From: Granulosicoccus sp965214025
GTDB lineage: Bacteria > Pseudomonadota > Gammaproteobacteria > Granulosicoccales > Granulosicoccaceae
Assembly (NCBI GenBank): GCA_965214025.1
Contig: CBDCAW010000071.1
Span: 1 to 64,000 of the forward strand
Direction of reading: 5' to 3'
DNA: 64,000 nucleotides
Part shown: piece after piece, positions 1-7,804 of the stretch
Numbering within the stretch: the first letter of the stretch is position 1
Layout of the letters: the number at the start of each line of letters is the position of its first letter
Notes under the pieces: generated by a model
Seen by the model: the letters and a program-made list of their open reading frames with translations, nothing else
Databases searched by the model: none
Told to the model about the DNA's origin: nothing
Made by a program: the position numbers and the translations under genes

Positions 1-889
1 CGCGCACGCCGGTGGTCAACACCAGCGACGCGTTGCCGAGTTCACGTAACGGGCTGTCGAAAAAAGCGGTTCGGCCGTCGAGCTGCGCCACGGCATGCCA
101 CGTTTCATTGAAACGAAACACGGCGGCAGCACTGCCGTAGCCAACCAGGGTTCGTTGCTCGGGGTAATCGTCCACCTGGCCGGGTATGAGTATCCCGCCA
201 CTGGCACTGAAGCGCCAGCGCAACCCGACGGACAACCAAGGTGCCTGAACGTCGGCAAAGGCATCTGTGGTACCGCTTCCCAGCAAAGAGTCGTTACTTC
301 CCGTGGGCAGCTTGAGCCCCAGGCGCATCAGCGGGCCAGCGTTGTCGTTGCAGTGCCAGCCACGTGCCAGTGATACATTGATATCTCCAGGGCCCTGAGC
401 TGACCGGTTTAGCGTGAAGCCCTCGCCGGCGGCGTTCTCGTAGCTGTAATCGAGCAAGTCCGCGGGCACCTGATCACGACCCGCATCCGGCAGGCCGAAC
501 CACTGATGCCAGTCGTCTATCGAACTATCGAATAGACCACCCGCATGCACCACTGCCTCGCCGGCCACACCGAACTCGAGGCATCCGCCAAGCGAACGGT
601 TGTAACGCAGTGCCAGTCGGCTGGTTTCGCCATCGAGTGTCAGCGTCTCGGTAGCGGTACGTCCACCGGTGAAGATACTACCGTGCTCGAAGCTCAGTTG
701 AAGCTCGCCGCTACCAGGGTCAGGCCTGGCTGCGACTTCAGGCAGTCCGAAGGTCGCACTCAACGGGTCCAGGGATCGATGGCGAATGAAACCATCGCCT
801 GCTCCGGCTATCGCTCCGGATACCGGCACCAGTGCCAATACAAGGATGGCCAGCTTGTTCAAACGAGAACGCTCAGATCTCGTTGCCAA
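1..889 (-). CDS. DUF3187-type outer-membrane protein, C-terminus cut by window edge
   Basis: An open minus-strand frame runs from about 889 off the left edge with no stop. It has no ATG near its start. In-frame TTG codons at 889 and 862 are possible starts, and both overlap or abut the end of the upstream TPR gene, so translational coupling is likely. The product opens with a basic segment and a hydrophobic stretch (LAILVLALVPVSGAIAG) that reads as a signal peptide. Later it has GLKLPTGSND followed by LLGSGTTD, a pattern I associate with DUF3187 proteins, which are predicted outer-membrane beta-barrels of unknown function. The family name is recalled from sequence feel, not from a search; the signal peptide and open frame are direct observations. 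Confidence 0.7.
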   Translation of the reverse strand, partial: MATRSERSRLNKLAILVLALVPVSGAIAGAGDGFIRHRSLDPLSATFGLPEVAARPDPGSGELQLSFEHGSIFTGGRTATETLTLDGETSRLALRYNRSLGGCLEFGVAGEAVVHAGGLFDSSIDDWHQWFGLPDAGRDQVPADLLDYSYENAAGEGFTLNRSAQGPGDINVSLARGWHCNDNAGPLMRLGLKLPTGSNDSLLGSGTTDAFADVQAPWLSVGLRWRFSASGGILIPGQVDDYPEQRTLVGYGSAAAVFRFNETWHAVAQLDGRTAFFDSPLRELGNASLVLTTGVR

Positions 890-1430
890 GTTCGTCGCGC
901 ACACGTTCGGCGCTGCGCCTGGCACTCCTCGAGTGCGGGCTGATCTGCAGCACTTGCTCGAATGCCTCGAGTGCGGCCTCCAGATCGCCGCGCTGCAGGA
1001 AGATGAGACCCAGACCCGAGATCGCACCGAAGTGACGCGGCTCGAGCGACAGCACCTTACCGATATCGACGACGGAACGATCGTGATCTCCCATCAGGTA
1101 ATGGATCGTGGCACGCTTGTTCAGGCCTTCGGCGAAATCCGGCGCACTCTTCACCAGTTGATCACTTAGTGCCAGTGCCTGCTCGAGATCATCGTTCTGC
1201 ATGGCCAGAACGATGCGAGTCATCTTGCGAGTGCTCGCTTCATCCGGCGCTTCGAGCCAGAGCGCCCATATGCGTGACTCGATCTCGACGGTTTGCGCGG
1301 CGGAGCCGGCGTTGGCGAGCGCATCGAACAGCGCGGGTAATTCCGGTGCGTTCTGATCGGCCGATACCGCACTGCAGAAGCTGGCAAGCAAGGCTATCAA
1401 AGACGCTACGGGTATGGGCATGGTTGTCAT
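873..1430 (-). CDS. secreted tetratricopeptide-repeat protein
   Basis: The 185-residue protein has an N-terminal signal peptide (about residues 1-24, ending AVSA before DQN), so it is probably periplasmic. The rest is alpha-helical and contains at least two or three TPR-like units between about residues 85 and 165; the clearest is GDLEAALEAFEQVLQISPHS. TPR units serve as protein-binding scaffolds and no enzyme motif is visible. The ATG at 1430 is chosen because it precedes the signal peptide directly. The stop overlaps the possible start of the downstream DUF3187 gene, so the two probably form a transcription unit that works at the cell envelope. The specific role is unknown. Confidence 0.8.
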   Translation of the reverse strand: MTTMPIPVASLIALLASFCSAVSADQNAPELPALFDALANAGSAAQTVEIESRIWALWLEAPDEASTRKMTRIVLAMQNDDLEQALALSDQLVKSAPDFAEGLNKRATIHYLMGDHDRSVVDIGKVLSLEPRHFGAISGLGLIFLQRGDLEAALEAFEQVLQISPHSRSARRSAERVRDELGNEI

Positions 1431-1561
1431 AGTGCGGCTTCGGCAGCGATGGCAAGGCTATGCTGATGCGAATACAGATACGTGGAGCAAACGCATCGCG
1501 AGTGTACCGCTTTCTCGAAAGCCTGCGCGGTTTCGGACCGGAGGAGCCGTGAGGCCTTCGG

Positions 1562-2473
1562 TCATCCACGTGGATGGTGAGCCAGATGCATGGCCTTAAG
1601 ACGCTCGCGCGCTACATGTGTGTAGATCTGAGTTGTCGATAGATCCTCGTGCCCCAGCAGCAACTGGACCACCCGCAAATCGGCATCATGATTCACCAGG
1701 TGCGTGGCGAAAGCATGTCGCAAGGTGTGCGGCGACAGGCTACCGGGCATGTTCGCTGCCCGCGCATGATGCTTAACCCGGTGCCACACGGACTGGCGCG
1801 TCAGCGAGGTGCCTCGGCGCGACAGAAACACCGCGTCGACCGAAGCCGCCGGAGCCTTGAACGTATGCCGTGCATCTGTCTCGTAGCGCTGTAGCCAGCG
1901 TGCAGCATGCTCTCCCAGCGGCAGCAGGCGTTCCTTGTTGCCTTTGCCGATGACCCTCAGCACACCCTGGTGGCGCCCTACCTGCCCGGATGTCAGATTC
2001 ACCAGTTCGGACACGCGTAGCCCGCACCCATACAGCATTTCCAACATCGCGCGGTCACGCAGGCCCAGTGGTGTGGAAACATCCGGTGCCTGCAACAGCC
2101 CCCGTACCTGTACTTCACTGACACTGCCTGGCAACTTGCGTCCGAGACGTGGCGAGTCGATCAGGGCCGTAGGGTCAGTCCTGATGTATCCCTGGCGCAG
2201 CATCCAGGCATACAGGCGGCGCAGCGCCGACAGCTTGCGCGCCGCACTCCGGGCGTCGGCACCCTGCATGAGCCGGTAGTCGAGGTAGGCAAGTACGTCG
2301 CTCTGGGATACCCGCGACAGACAACCTTCGTCCAGGGCAAGCCAACGGGCGAACTGTTTGATATCGCTGCCGTAGGCCGCTACCGTATGAGCACTCAAAC
2401 CGCGCTCGATGAGCAGCATGTCGCCGAACAGGCGTTGCAGACGTTGATCTTCAAGCTGAGTATCTTCCCGCAT
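1562..2473 (-). CDS. xerD: XerD tyrosine site-specific recombinase
   Basis: This 303-residue protein is a full-length Xer recombinase. With XerC it resolves chromosome dimers at dif during division. An N-terminal SAM-like core-binding domain (about residues 10-100, with GLSAHTVAAY) precedes the catalytic domain. All catalytic residues of the tyrosine recombinase family are visible: R153 in GLRVSEL, K177 in GKGNKER, H249 and R252 in SPHTLRHAFATH, H275 in LLGHEDLSTT, and nucleophile Y284. The N-terminal sequence resembles XerD more than XerC. It is divergent from moeA, with about 45 bases between the starts. Nothing mobile surrounds it, so it is the housekeeping enzyme and not an island integrase. 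Confidence 0.93.
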   Translation of the reverse strand: MREDTQLEDQRLQRLFGDMLLIERGLSAHTVAAYGSDIKQFARWLALDEGCLSRVSQSDVLAYLDYRLMQGADARSAARKLSALRRLYAWMLRQGYIRTDPTALIDSPRLGRKLPGSVSEVQVRGLLQAPDVSTPLGLRDRAMLEMLYGCGLRVSELVNLTSGQVGRHQGVLRVIGKGNKERLLPLGEHAARWLQRYETDARHTFKAPAASVDAVFLSRRGTSLTRQSVWHRVKHHARAANMPGSLSPHTLRHAFATHLVNHDADLRVVQLLLGHEDLSTTQIYTHVARERLKAMHLAHHPRG

Positions 2474-2518
2474 GACCCTATCGTCCTGTAACTTAGTTTT
2501 TCATCGTTGATACTACCA

Positions 2519-3769
2519 ATGACCATACCCTTCGATCTGTGTGACGCAGACCCACAGGCGTTGAGCATCGAGGCCGCGCTGCAGCGGCTGTACGATCATC
2601 TGCCTATCGTCAGGCACTGCGAGTCGATTCCACTGGCCCGTGCCTTCGGCCGGATTGCTGCCGCTGATCGATGCGCCCGCATCGATTCGCCACCGTTTCG
2701 CAGCTCCGCAATGGATGGCTACGCGTTTCGTCATGCCGAGGGCAATCTGACGTTACGCATCGCGGGCATGTCAACAGCAGGTCACCCCGGGGGCGATACG
2801 CTGGCTGCCGGCACCTGTCAACGCATCACCACGGGCGCACGCGTGCCGGACGATGCCGACACCGTCGTCATGCAGGAAAATGTCTCGATCCACGGTGACT
2901 GCATCGTCATCGATCGCCTGCCCGTTCCTGGTTTCAACGTTCGGGCCTCCGGATCGGACGTGCAACGCGGCCAGCGACTCGTGGCAAGCGGGGATCGATT
3001 GGGCGCTGCTGCATTGGGGTTGCTGAACGCCAGCGGCGAAACCCATATCGACGTCGTCAGAGCGCTGACAGTGGCGGTGCTTTCCACTGGTGATGAACTC
3101 GTCGAGGCCGGAAGCACCCTGGCCAACGGACAGATTCACGACGCGAATCGCGCCGTACTACTCGCATTGCTGAACGATCCGGGCATCATTGCTATCGATC
3201 TCGGCATCCACGCTGACAGCATCGATGCGCTCAGGAAGGCGATCACACTGGCCGATGATGCCGACCTCATCGTATCCAGCGGCGGCGTATCCGTCGGCGA
3301 TGCCGATTTCGTGCGCGACGTCATCGATCGACAGGGCAAGGTGGAGCTATGGAAAATTGCCATGAAGCCCGGCCGCCCGCTGACCTTCGGCCAATTGCAC
3401 GGCGGACAGGCGTGGATCGGTCTGCCGGGTAATCCGGTTTCCGCAGCGGTTACCTGCCTGATGTTCGTTCATCGTGCTCTTGCACACATGGCTGGCAGCA
3501 CTTCGCCGCCCCTGCTGCGCGTGTCGGCGATCATGGACGACAAGCTCACCAAGGCGCCGGGAAGAGTGGAATATCAACGAGGTAGGATCCGCCAGGGTGC
3601 ACAAGGTGGCTGGCATGTGCACACCACCGGTGCGCAGGATTCTCACGTACTCACCTCGTTGCAGCAAGCCGACTGTTTCATCGAACTACCCAATGAATCG
3701 TCAGGAGTGAGCCCGGGAGACCGCGTAGTGGTGATACCGTTCTCCTGCTTTACACCAAGCGCTATCTGA
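2519..3769 (+). CDS. moeA: molybdopterin molybdenumtransferase MoeA
   Basis: MoeA inserts molybdate into adenylylated molybdopterin, the last common step of molybdenum cofactor synthesis in the cytoplasm. The 416-residue product shows the family landmarks in order: PPFRSSAMDGYAF (about residues 58-70), LSTGDEL in the MoCF-binding domain (near 188-194), VSSGGVSVGDADFV (near 252-265), KPGRPLTFG (near 283) and GLPGNPVSA (near 301). I take the ATG at 2519 as start; a TTG at 2507 would add only four residues. No other moa/mob gene is adjacent. It is divergent from xerD. Confidence 0.94.
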   Translation: MTIPFDLCDADPQALSIEAALQRLYDHLPIVRHCESIPLARAFGRIAAADRCARIDSPPFRSSAMDGYAFRHAEGNLTLRIAGMSTAGHPGGDTLAAGTCQRITTGARVPDDADTVVMQENVSIHGDCIVIDRLPVPGFNVRASGSDVQRGQRLVASGDRLGAAALGLLNASGETHIDVVRALTVAVLSTGDELVEAGSTLANGQIHDANRAVLLALLNDPGIIAIDLGIHADSIDALRKAITLADDADLIVSSGGVSVGDADFVRDVIDRQGKVELWKIAMKPGRPLTFGQLHGGQAWIGLPGNPVSAAVTCLMFVHRALAHMAGSTSPPLLRVSAIMDDKLTKAPGRVEYQRGRIRQGAQGGWHVHTTGAQDSHVLTSLQQADCFIELPNESSGVSPGDRVVVIPFSCFTPSAI

Positions 3770-3894
3770 TCGCTGTTCGAGCAGACGGGTGAGGCAGGCT
3801 TGTAACGTCAGGGCATGTCATCGATTGATGGGGAACCCTGCCACGACGCCAGACGAATAGCCCATGACGTGGGCAGGGTATCACCGGCAAGCGA

Positions 3895-4353
3895 TCAACC
3901 GATGTTACGTCGAACGTAAGAACGCTTCTTGCCGGTGGCTTTCTTCTTGCCGATCGCTTCTTCTTGCCGATCGCCTTCTTCTTGCCGATGGCTTTCTTCT
4001 TGCCGATCGCCTTCTTCTTGCCGATGGCTTTCTTCTTGCCGACCGCCTTCTTCTTGCCGAGCTTTCTTCTTGCCGACCGCCTTCTTCTTGCCGATCGCCT
4101 TCTTCTTGCCGATGGCTTTCTTCTTGCCGACTGCCTTCTTTTTCCCAGTGGCTTTCTTCTTGCCGACTGCCTTCTTCTTGCCGATCGCCTTCTTCTTGCC
4201 GATGGCTTTCTTCTTGCCGACTGCCTTCTTCTTGCCGATCGCCTTCTTCTTGCCAGTGGCCTTCTTCTTGCCGACCGCCCTCTTCTTGCCAGTCGCTTTC
4301 TTCTTGCCGGCTTTCGCCGGCGAAGTCTTCAACGGTTTGCTGATTCGAGCCAT
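3895..4353 (-). CDS. small basic GKKKA-repeat (histone H1-like) protein
   Basis: The 152-residue product begins MARISKPLKTSPAKAG and then consists mainly of a six-residue unit GKKKA(V/I/T). Such Lys/Ala-rich tails resemble bacterial histone H1-like and AlgP/PhaF-type proteins, which bind DNA or other polyanions; the function here is inferred. A strong Shine-Dalgarno (AAGGAG) precedes the ATG at 4353. The repeat is not uniform. About 35 residues in the C-terminal half read as RQEEGD/RQEESH because a 2-base deletion near 4060 shifts the frame and a 1-base deletion near 3957 restores it. The last residues return to GKKKATGKKRSYVRRN. It stands alone between moeA and a 600-base gap. Confidence 0.75.
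   Translation of the reverse strand: MARISKPLKTSPAKAGKKKATGKKRAVGKKKATGKKKAIGKKKAVGKKKAIGKKKAIGKKKAVGKKKATGKKKAVGKKKAIGKKKAIGKKKAVGKKKARQEEGGRQEESHRQEEGDRQEESHRQEEGDRQEEAIGKKKATGKKRSYVRRNIG
3925..4316 (-). repeat. 18-bp tandem repeat encoding GKKKA(V/I/T)
   Basis: An 18-base unit, written on the plus strand as TTCTTCTTGCCGATCGCC with third-position variants, is repeated about 20 times. Two units are shortened: 2 bases are missing at about 4060/4061 (GCCGAGCTT instead of GCCGATGGCTT) and 1 base is missing at about 3957 (GATCGCTTC instead of GATCGCCTTC). The total loss is 3 bases, so the open frame survives. Confidence 0.9.
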
Positions 4354-4954
4354 GGGTAACTCCTTGAGATCGTGGATTGATGCAACATGGAGCCAGACAT
4401 GACAGACTCCTCCAGCAGCCGTTTGCGGTGGACCAGCCGTCTCGTCGAACCTTGTGGGCGATGGGTCATCGCCACGGGCTGCTCCGTTTCAAGCGGCCTC
4501 CGATGTCTTGAATCCGGGTCGAACTCCCTGCCCGCGCATCCTTCGTTGCGCAGTACAGCATGAGCTTCTGACCTCGGGTAATACATCTCATGGACCCCGA
4601 CGCCACACATTGCCACGCTTCCCAACACCCCGCCATCAGACTCATTGATCGAGGCTCGTGCAGAATCAATGACTTTGCACGACGTGCATTGTCCACATAG
4701 TCTAGTAGCATTTCAACAGCTAGTGAAATATAGGTTTTCCAGAAGGCTTCAGGAAGCGAAGGCAGGTACCAGGGCTGTAGCAAGTGATCGCCGCGGCATT
4801 GACCTTCGTGATCGTTAACAAGGGTTGAGCCGTAAGTAGTTCGCGGTTGGCTGTTTGCAGTTCGTCGATTCACCGATCCGCCGTCGGTTGATCCACCACC
4901 TGTCTGCTGCTTGCTCGACCGTCATTCGCTCGAAGGACCTCGATAGATACACTC
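4354..4954. other. 600-bp gap with no convincing gene
   Basis: The stretch between the GKKKA protein and the RDD gene is visibly more A/T-rich than its surroundings, mainly around 4650-4860. A 135-codon open frame on the minus strand (4466-4873) contains AEMLLDYVDNARRAKSL-like helical sequence, but its codon use is A/T-rich at third positions and it has no recognisable family or ribosome binding site. I see no terminator or repeat here. It probably carries the promoter and leader of the minus-strand GKKKA gene and of the plus-strand RDD gene. Confidence 0.5.
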
Positions 4955-5377
4955 ATGCCTACCCGATCCACACTGTTCTTCATTCTGTTGCGACGAAGTG
5001 CAGCTTTTCTTTACGACTGCTTACTGTTACTTGCCGTGTTTTTCATCGTGACCGCGGTTCTGGTCGTCGGAATCAACGAAGGTGAAGCGATGACTCATCC
5101 TGCCTACTACCTGCTGTTGTACGTCATCGGGCTCGCCTTCTTCGGGGTCTGCTGGCGGTATGGCGGGCAAACACTGGGGATGAAAGCCTGGCACCTGCAA
5201 CTGATCAACGAGGCCGGGGGCAGGTTGACCTTCAGGCAATGCGCGACACGCTACGTACTCGGCACCGTAGCCTTCGGTTTCACTTACCTGCATGCGGTAT
5301 TTGATACGGAACGGCGCACCTTGCACGATCGCCTGTCCGAAACCAGGATCATCAAGGTAGTCCAGTACACCTCATGA
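4955..5377 (+). CDS. RDD family membrane protein
   Basis: The 140-residue protein carries the RDD domain, a small membrane domain of three hydrophobic segments. The signature arginine/aspartate arrangement is seen in RRSAAFLYD (about residues 13-21), followed by transmembrane stretches near 20-40 and 50-68, and then GGQTLGMKAWHLQLIN (about 69-85) and LHDRLSETRII near the end. RDD proteins have been linked to ion or compatible-solute transport in some bacteria, but most are uncharacterised. In gammaproteobacteria an RDD gene often sits next to lptFG, as here, where it converges on lptG. Confidence 0.88.
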   Translation: MPTRSTLFFILLRRSAAFLYDCLLLLAVFFIVTAVLVVGINEGEAMTHPAYYLLLYVIGLAFFGVCWRYGGQTLGMKAWHLQLINEAGGRLTFRQCATRYVLGTVAFGFTYLHAVFDTERRTLHDRLSETRIIKVVQYTS

Positions 5378-5449
5378 ACTACCAAAGCATGCCCCATCGC
5401 GATGCGGCGGAGTGCATCACGAAGTGTGCACGCAGTGCCGGGAACGCTG

Positions 5450-6559
5450 CTATGCAGTTCGTCGGATACCGATGACCGCCACGGTGAGGAACAGCAGCAG
5501 GGGTAGTATCGCACTCGCCGCGGGCGGCAAGCCGTTGGCAAGCGCGAGCTGCGTGAGCAGCTTGTTCAGCAGCACATACACGATGCCGAGCATGATGCCG
5601 ATGAATATCTTCTGCCCGGCACCGCCGGCACGCTGCGAAGCGAACACGAACGGCAACGAGAGCATCAGCATCACGATGGTAGCCAACGGGCTGGTAATCT
5701 TGACCCACAGTGCAAGCTCGACGCGGCTACTGTCGAGCTGGTTGTCGCGAAGGTAGCTCACCTGTTGCAGCAGATTCATGACCGAGAGGCTATCCGGCGA
5801 CACTGACAGGCTCTTCAGCACATCTGCGCTGACCAGACGGCGGTCGCCCGCATCGCCGCCGATGGCGAGCGCCAGCTCCGACCATCGCTGCTCGGCCCGG
5901 CGTTGCACATCGATACCGTCGGCTGCCATCCGACTGGTCTGCACGTCGAGCAGTTGCCAGTCTTCGTTGACTAATGGCAAGGCACGGGCAACGTGAGTCG
6001 ACTCGATCAGCTCGACGTTGCGGTATGAATGAATATCGATATCGAGCAGGGTGAAATCGGGCATCACCGTGGCAATACTCACGTATCGCTCACCGGACTT
6101 GAACCAAAGACCGCTGTGCCCCTTGACCGAAAGGCGCTCCTCGAGTGCCGTGAGCCGCAGGTTTTCCGCCATTTGTTCAGCCCTGGGCATGACGGTCTCA
6201 CCGATCAGCGTGATCAGCAGCATGAGTGCGACCCCGGTCAGCAGTACCGCTCGGATGATGCGTGCGTTTGATATACCCGCAGCCCGCATCACCGTAAGCT
6301 CGCTGTTCGAAGCCAACGCACCGAGACCCAGCAGGCTGCCGAGCAACACCGACGGGGCGAACAACAGATAGGCCTTGCCGGGGGAGGTCAACAGTACATA
6401 CTGTGCCGCCTGCAGAACGCCGTAGCTGCCCGTACCGACATCGTCGAGTTCGCTGATGAACGCGAAGATGCTCGCCAGGGTGACGAGAACAAGCAGCACC
6501 AGGAGGCTGGTCCACAGGATGGAGCGGCCGATGTAACGATCGAGTATCGAGAAGATCAC
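5450..6559 (-). CDS. lptG: LPS export permease LptG
   Basis: LptG pairs with LptF to form the inner-membrane part of the LptB2FG ABC transporter, which extracts lipopolysaccharide and passes it to LptC/LptA. The product of about 369 residues starts with MIFSILDRYIGRSILW, has an N-terminal transmembrane pair, a periplasmic beta-jellyroll region (about residues 130-260) and C-terminal helices, as expected for the YjgP/YjgQ family. I choose the GTG at 6559 because it aligns with the family start and overlaps the lptF stop in a GTGA arrangement. Longer upstream frames would read back into lptF. It is the second gene of an lptF-lptG operon. Confidence 0.93.
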   Translation of the reverse strand: MIFSILDRYIGRSILWTSLLVLLVLVTLASIFAFISELDDVGTGSYGVLQAAQYVLLTSPGKAYLLFAPSVLLGSLLGLGALASNSELTVMRAAGISNARIIRAVLLTGVALMLLITLIGETVMPRAEQMAENLRLTALEERLSVKGHSGLWFKSGERYVSIATVMPDFTLLDIDIHSYRNVELIESTHVARALPLVNEDWQLLDVQTSRMAADGIDVQRRAEQRWSELALAIGGDAGDRRLVSADVLKSLSVSPDSLSVMNLLQQVSYLRDNQLDSSRVELALWVKITSPLATIVMLMLSLPFVFASQRAGGAGQKIFIGIMLGIVYVLLNKLLTQLALANGLPPAASAILPLLLFLTVAVIGIRRTA

Positions 6560-7671
6560 CGGTTCCGCGCCTGCATTATCGTGCCGGCACGACGGCTCCA
6601 CAGCCATTGCCACCCCAACCGTCGCGCCAGCAGAGACAGGATCAGAACACCGACCAGGACATGCACCGGCCACAGGCCGATCCATGCCGGCATGGTTTCA
6701 CTCTCGATCCACTTGCGCGCCAGTACCAGAAGGTTTGCATAGGGAATGTAGATCAGGATAGCGAGGGCGATCTTGCCGAATCGCCCCTCACGCGGCGATG
6801 TATGGCTCAAGGGTACGGCCAGCAACGCCAGTAAAAGAGCCGCCAGCGGAATGGATACACGCCATTGCAGTTCGGCCTTGTCTTCCGGGTCGGCACTGTA
6901 CCAGAGCTGCGTCAGCGTCTTGCCCTTGGTGTACAGTCGCGGCTCGACCGGATCCTCGCGTGGCCGTAGCACGCCTTGCGTGCGAAACTCGGTGACGGTG
7001 TATTCGGCATCGCCCGGCTTGCCGATGACGGTCTGCCCTTCAGAGAGCACTAGGTACTCGTCACCGCTATCTTCATCTCGTTGATAGAACGCGAGCCTGG
7101 CGGTATCCAGCGTCGGCAGATCATCGCCGCGATCGCGGTGCATGAACACATCGTTGAAGCGTGTGCGCGCCTCGTTGGCAGCCCGCACGAACAGCACCGT
7201 ACTGCCGTCGCTGGTTTCCGCAAAGCGCCCCGGGGTAAGCAGGCTCAACGCCGAGGTTTCCTGAATCTCTTGCTTGAGCTCCTGTTCGTAACGGGCCGCC
7301 CAGGGTGAAGCATAGATGGTGAGCAGTGCGATGAACACCGCACCGCACAGGCCGACGAGGGCCGTAGGCCGCATCAGGTCGAGCCACCCGACTCCGCAGG
7401 CGTGCATCACTGCCATCTCGTTGTCGCGGTAGAAACGGCCATGCGCGAGCATGATGCCGAGGTAGAGCCCGAGGGGAATGAGGGTAACGAGCAGGCTGAT
7501 CGAGGTGACGGCAACCAGGGTCAGCACCAGCTCCACCGAGACAGCAGCGTCACTGAAACGGCTGAGACTCCTGGCGAGCACGTTACCGATCATGATGACC
7601 AACAGGACCACGGTGACCGCCAACCAGGTCACCAGCATTTCCTTCATCAGGTATCGATCAAGGATGCGCAT
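6556..7671 (-). CDS. lptF: LPS export permease LptF
   Basis: This is the partner of LptG in the LptB2FGC lipopolysaccharide exporter. The product of about 371 residues begins MRILDRYLMKEMLVTW, the usual LptF start. It has transmembrane helices near residues 12-33, 55-80 and 95-120, a periplasmic domain in the middle, and three helices near the end. The sequence HGRFYRDNEMAVMHACGVG in the cytoplasmic coupling loop is typical of the family. The ATG at 7671 is preferred to an upstream alternative that would add an untypical 16-residue extension. It is divergent from pepA with about 130 bases between, which should hold both promoters. Confidence 0.93.
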   Translation of the reverse strand: MRILDRYLMKEMLVTWLAVTVVLLVIMIGNVLARSLSRFSDAAVSVELVLTLVAVTSISLLVTLIPLGLYLGIMLAHGRFYRDNEMAVMHACGVGWLDLMRPTALVGLCGAVFIALLTIYASPWAARYEQELKQEIQETSALSLLTPGRFAETSDGSTVLFVRAANEARTRFNDVFMHRDRGDDLPTLDTARLAFYQRDEDSGDEYLVLSEGQTVIGKPGDAEYTVTEFRTQGVLRPREDPVEPRLYTKGKTLTQLWYSADPEDKAELQWRVSIPLAALLLALLAVPLSHTSPREGRFGKIALAILIYIPYANLLVLARKWIESETMPAWIGLWPVHVLVGVLILSLLARRLGWQWLWSRRAGTIMQARNR

Positions 7672-7804
7672 GGTCAGAAACGGTTTGGCGGCACAAGTTT
7701 TCCCCGCGAAGGTTAACACCGTTCATTTGATGACGGCGCCCGGTGGTGACGGCGGCCGGACAAGCCACTACACTGCGGCTCAGCCAACGCATGGACCTCA
7801 TCGA

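Noticed and set aside
1562..2473. Integrase of a mobile element
   Set aside because: The protein is a full-length XerD with housekeeping neighbours; no attachment repeats or phage genes surround it.
3864..4402. Plus-strand open frames with Ser/Cys/Leu/Phe-rich repeats (LADGF, SSCRSP)
   Set aside because: They are antisense readings of the 18-base GKKKA repeat. The minus-strand frame has a start, a strong ribosome binding site and a sensible composition.
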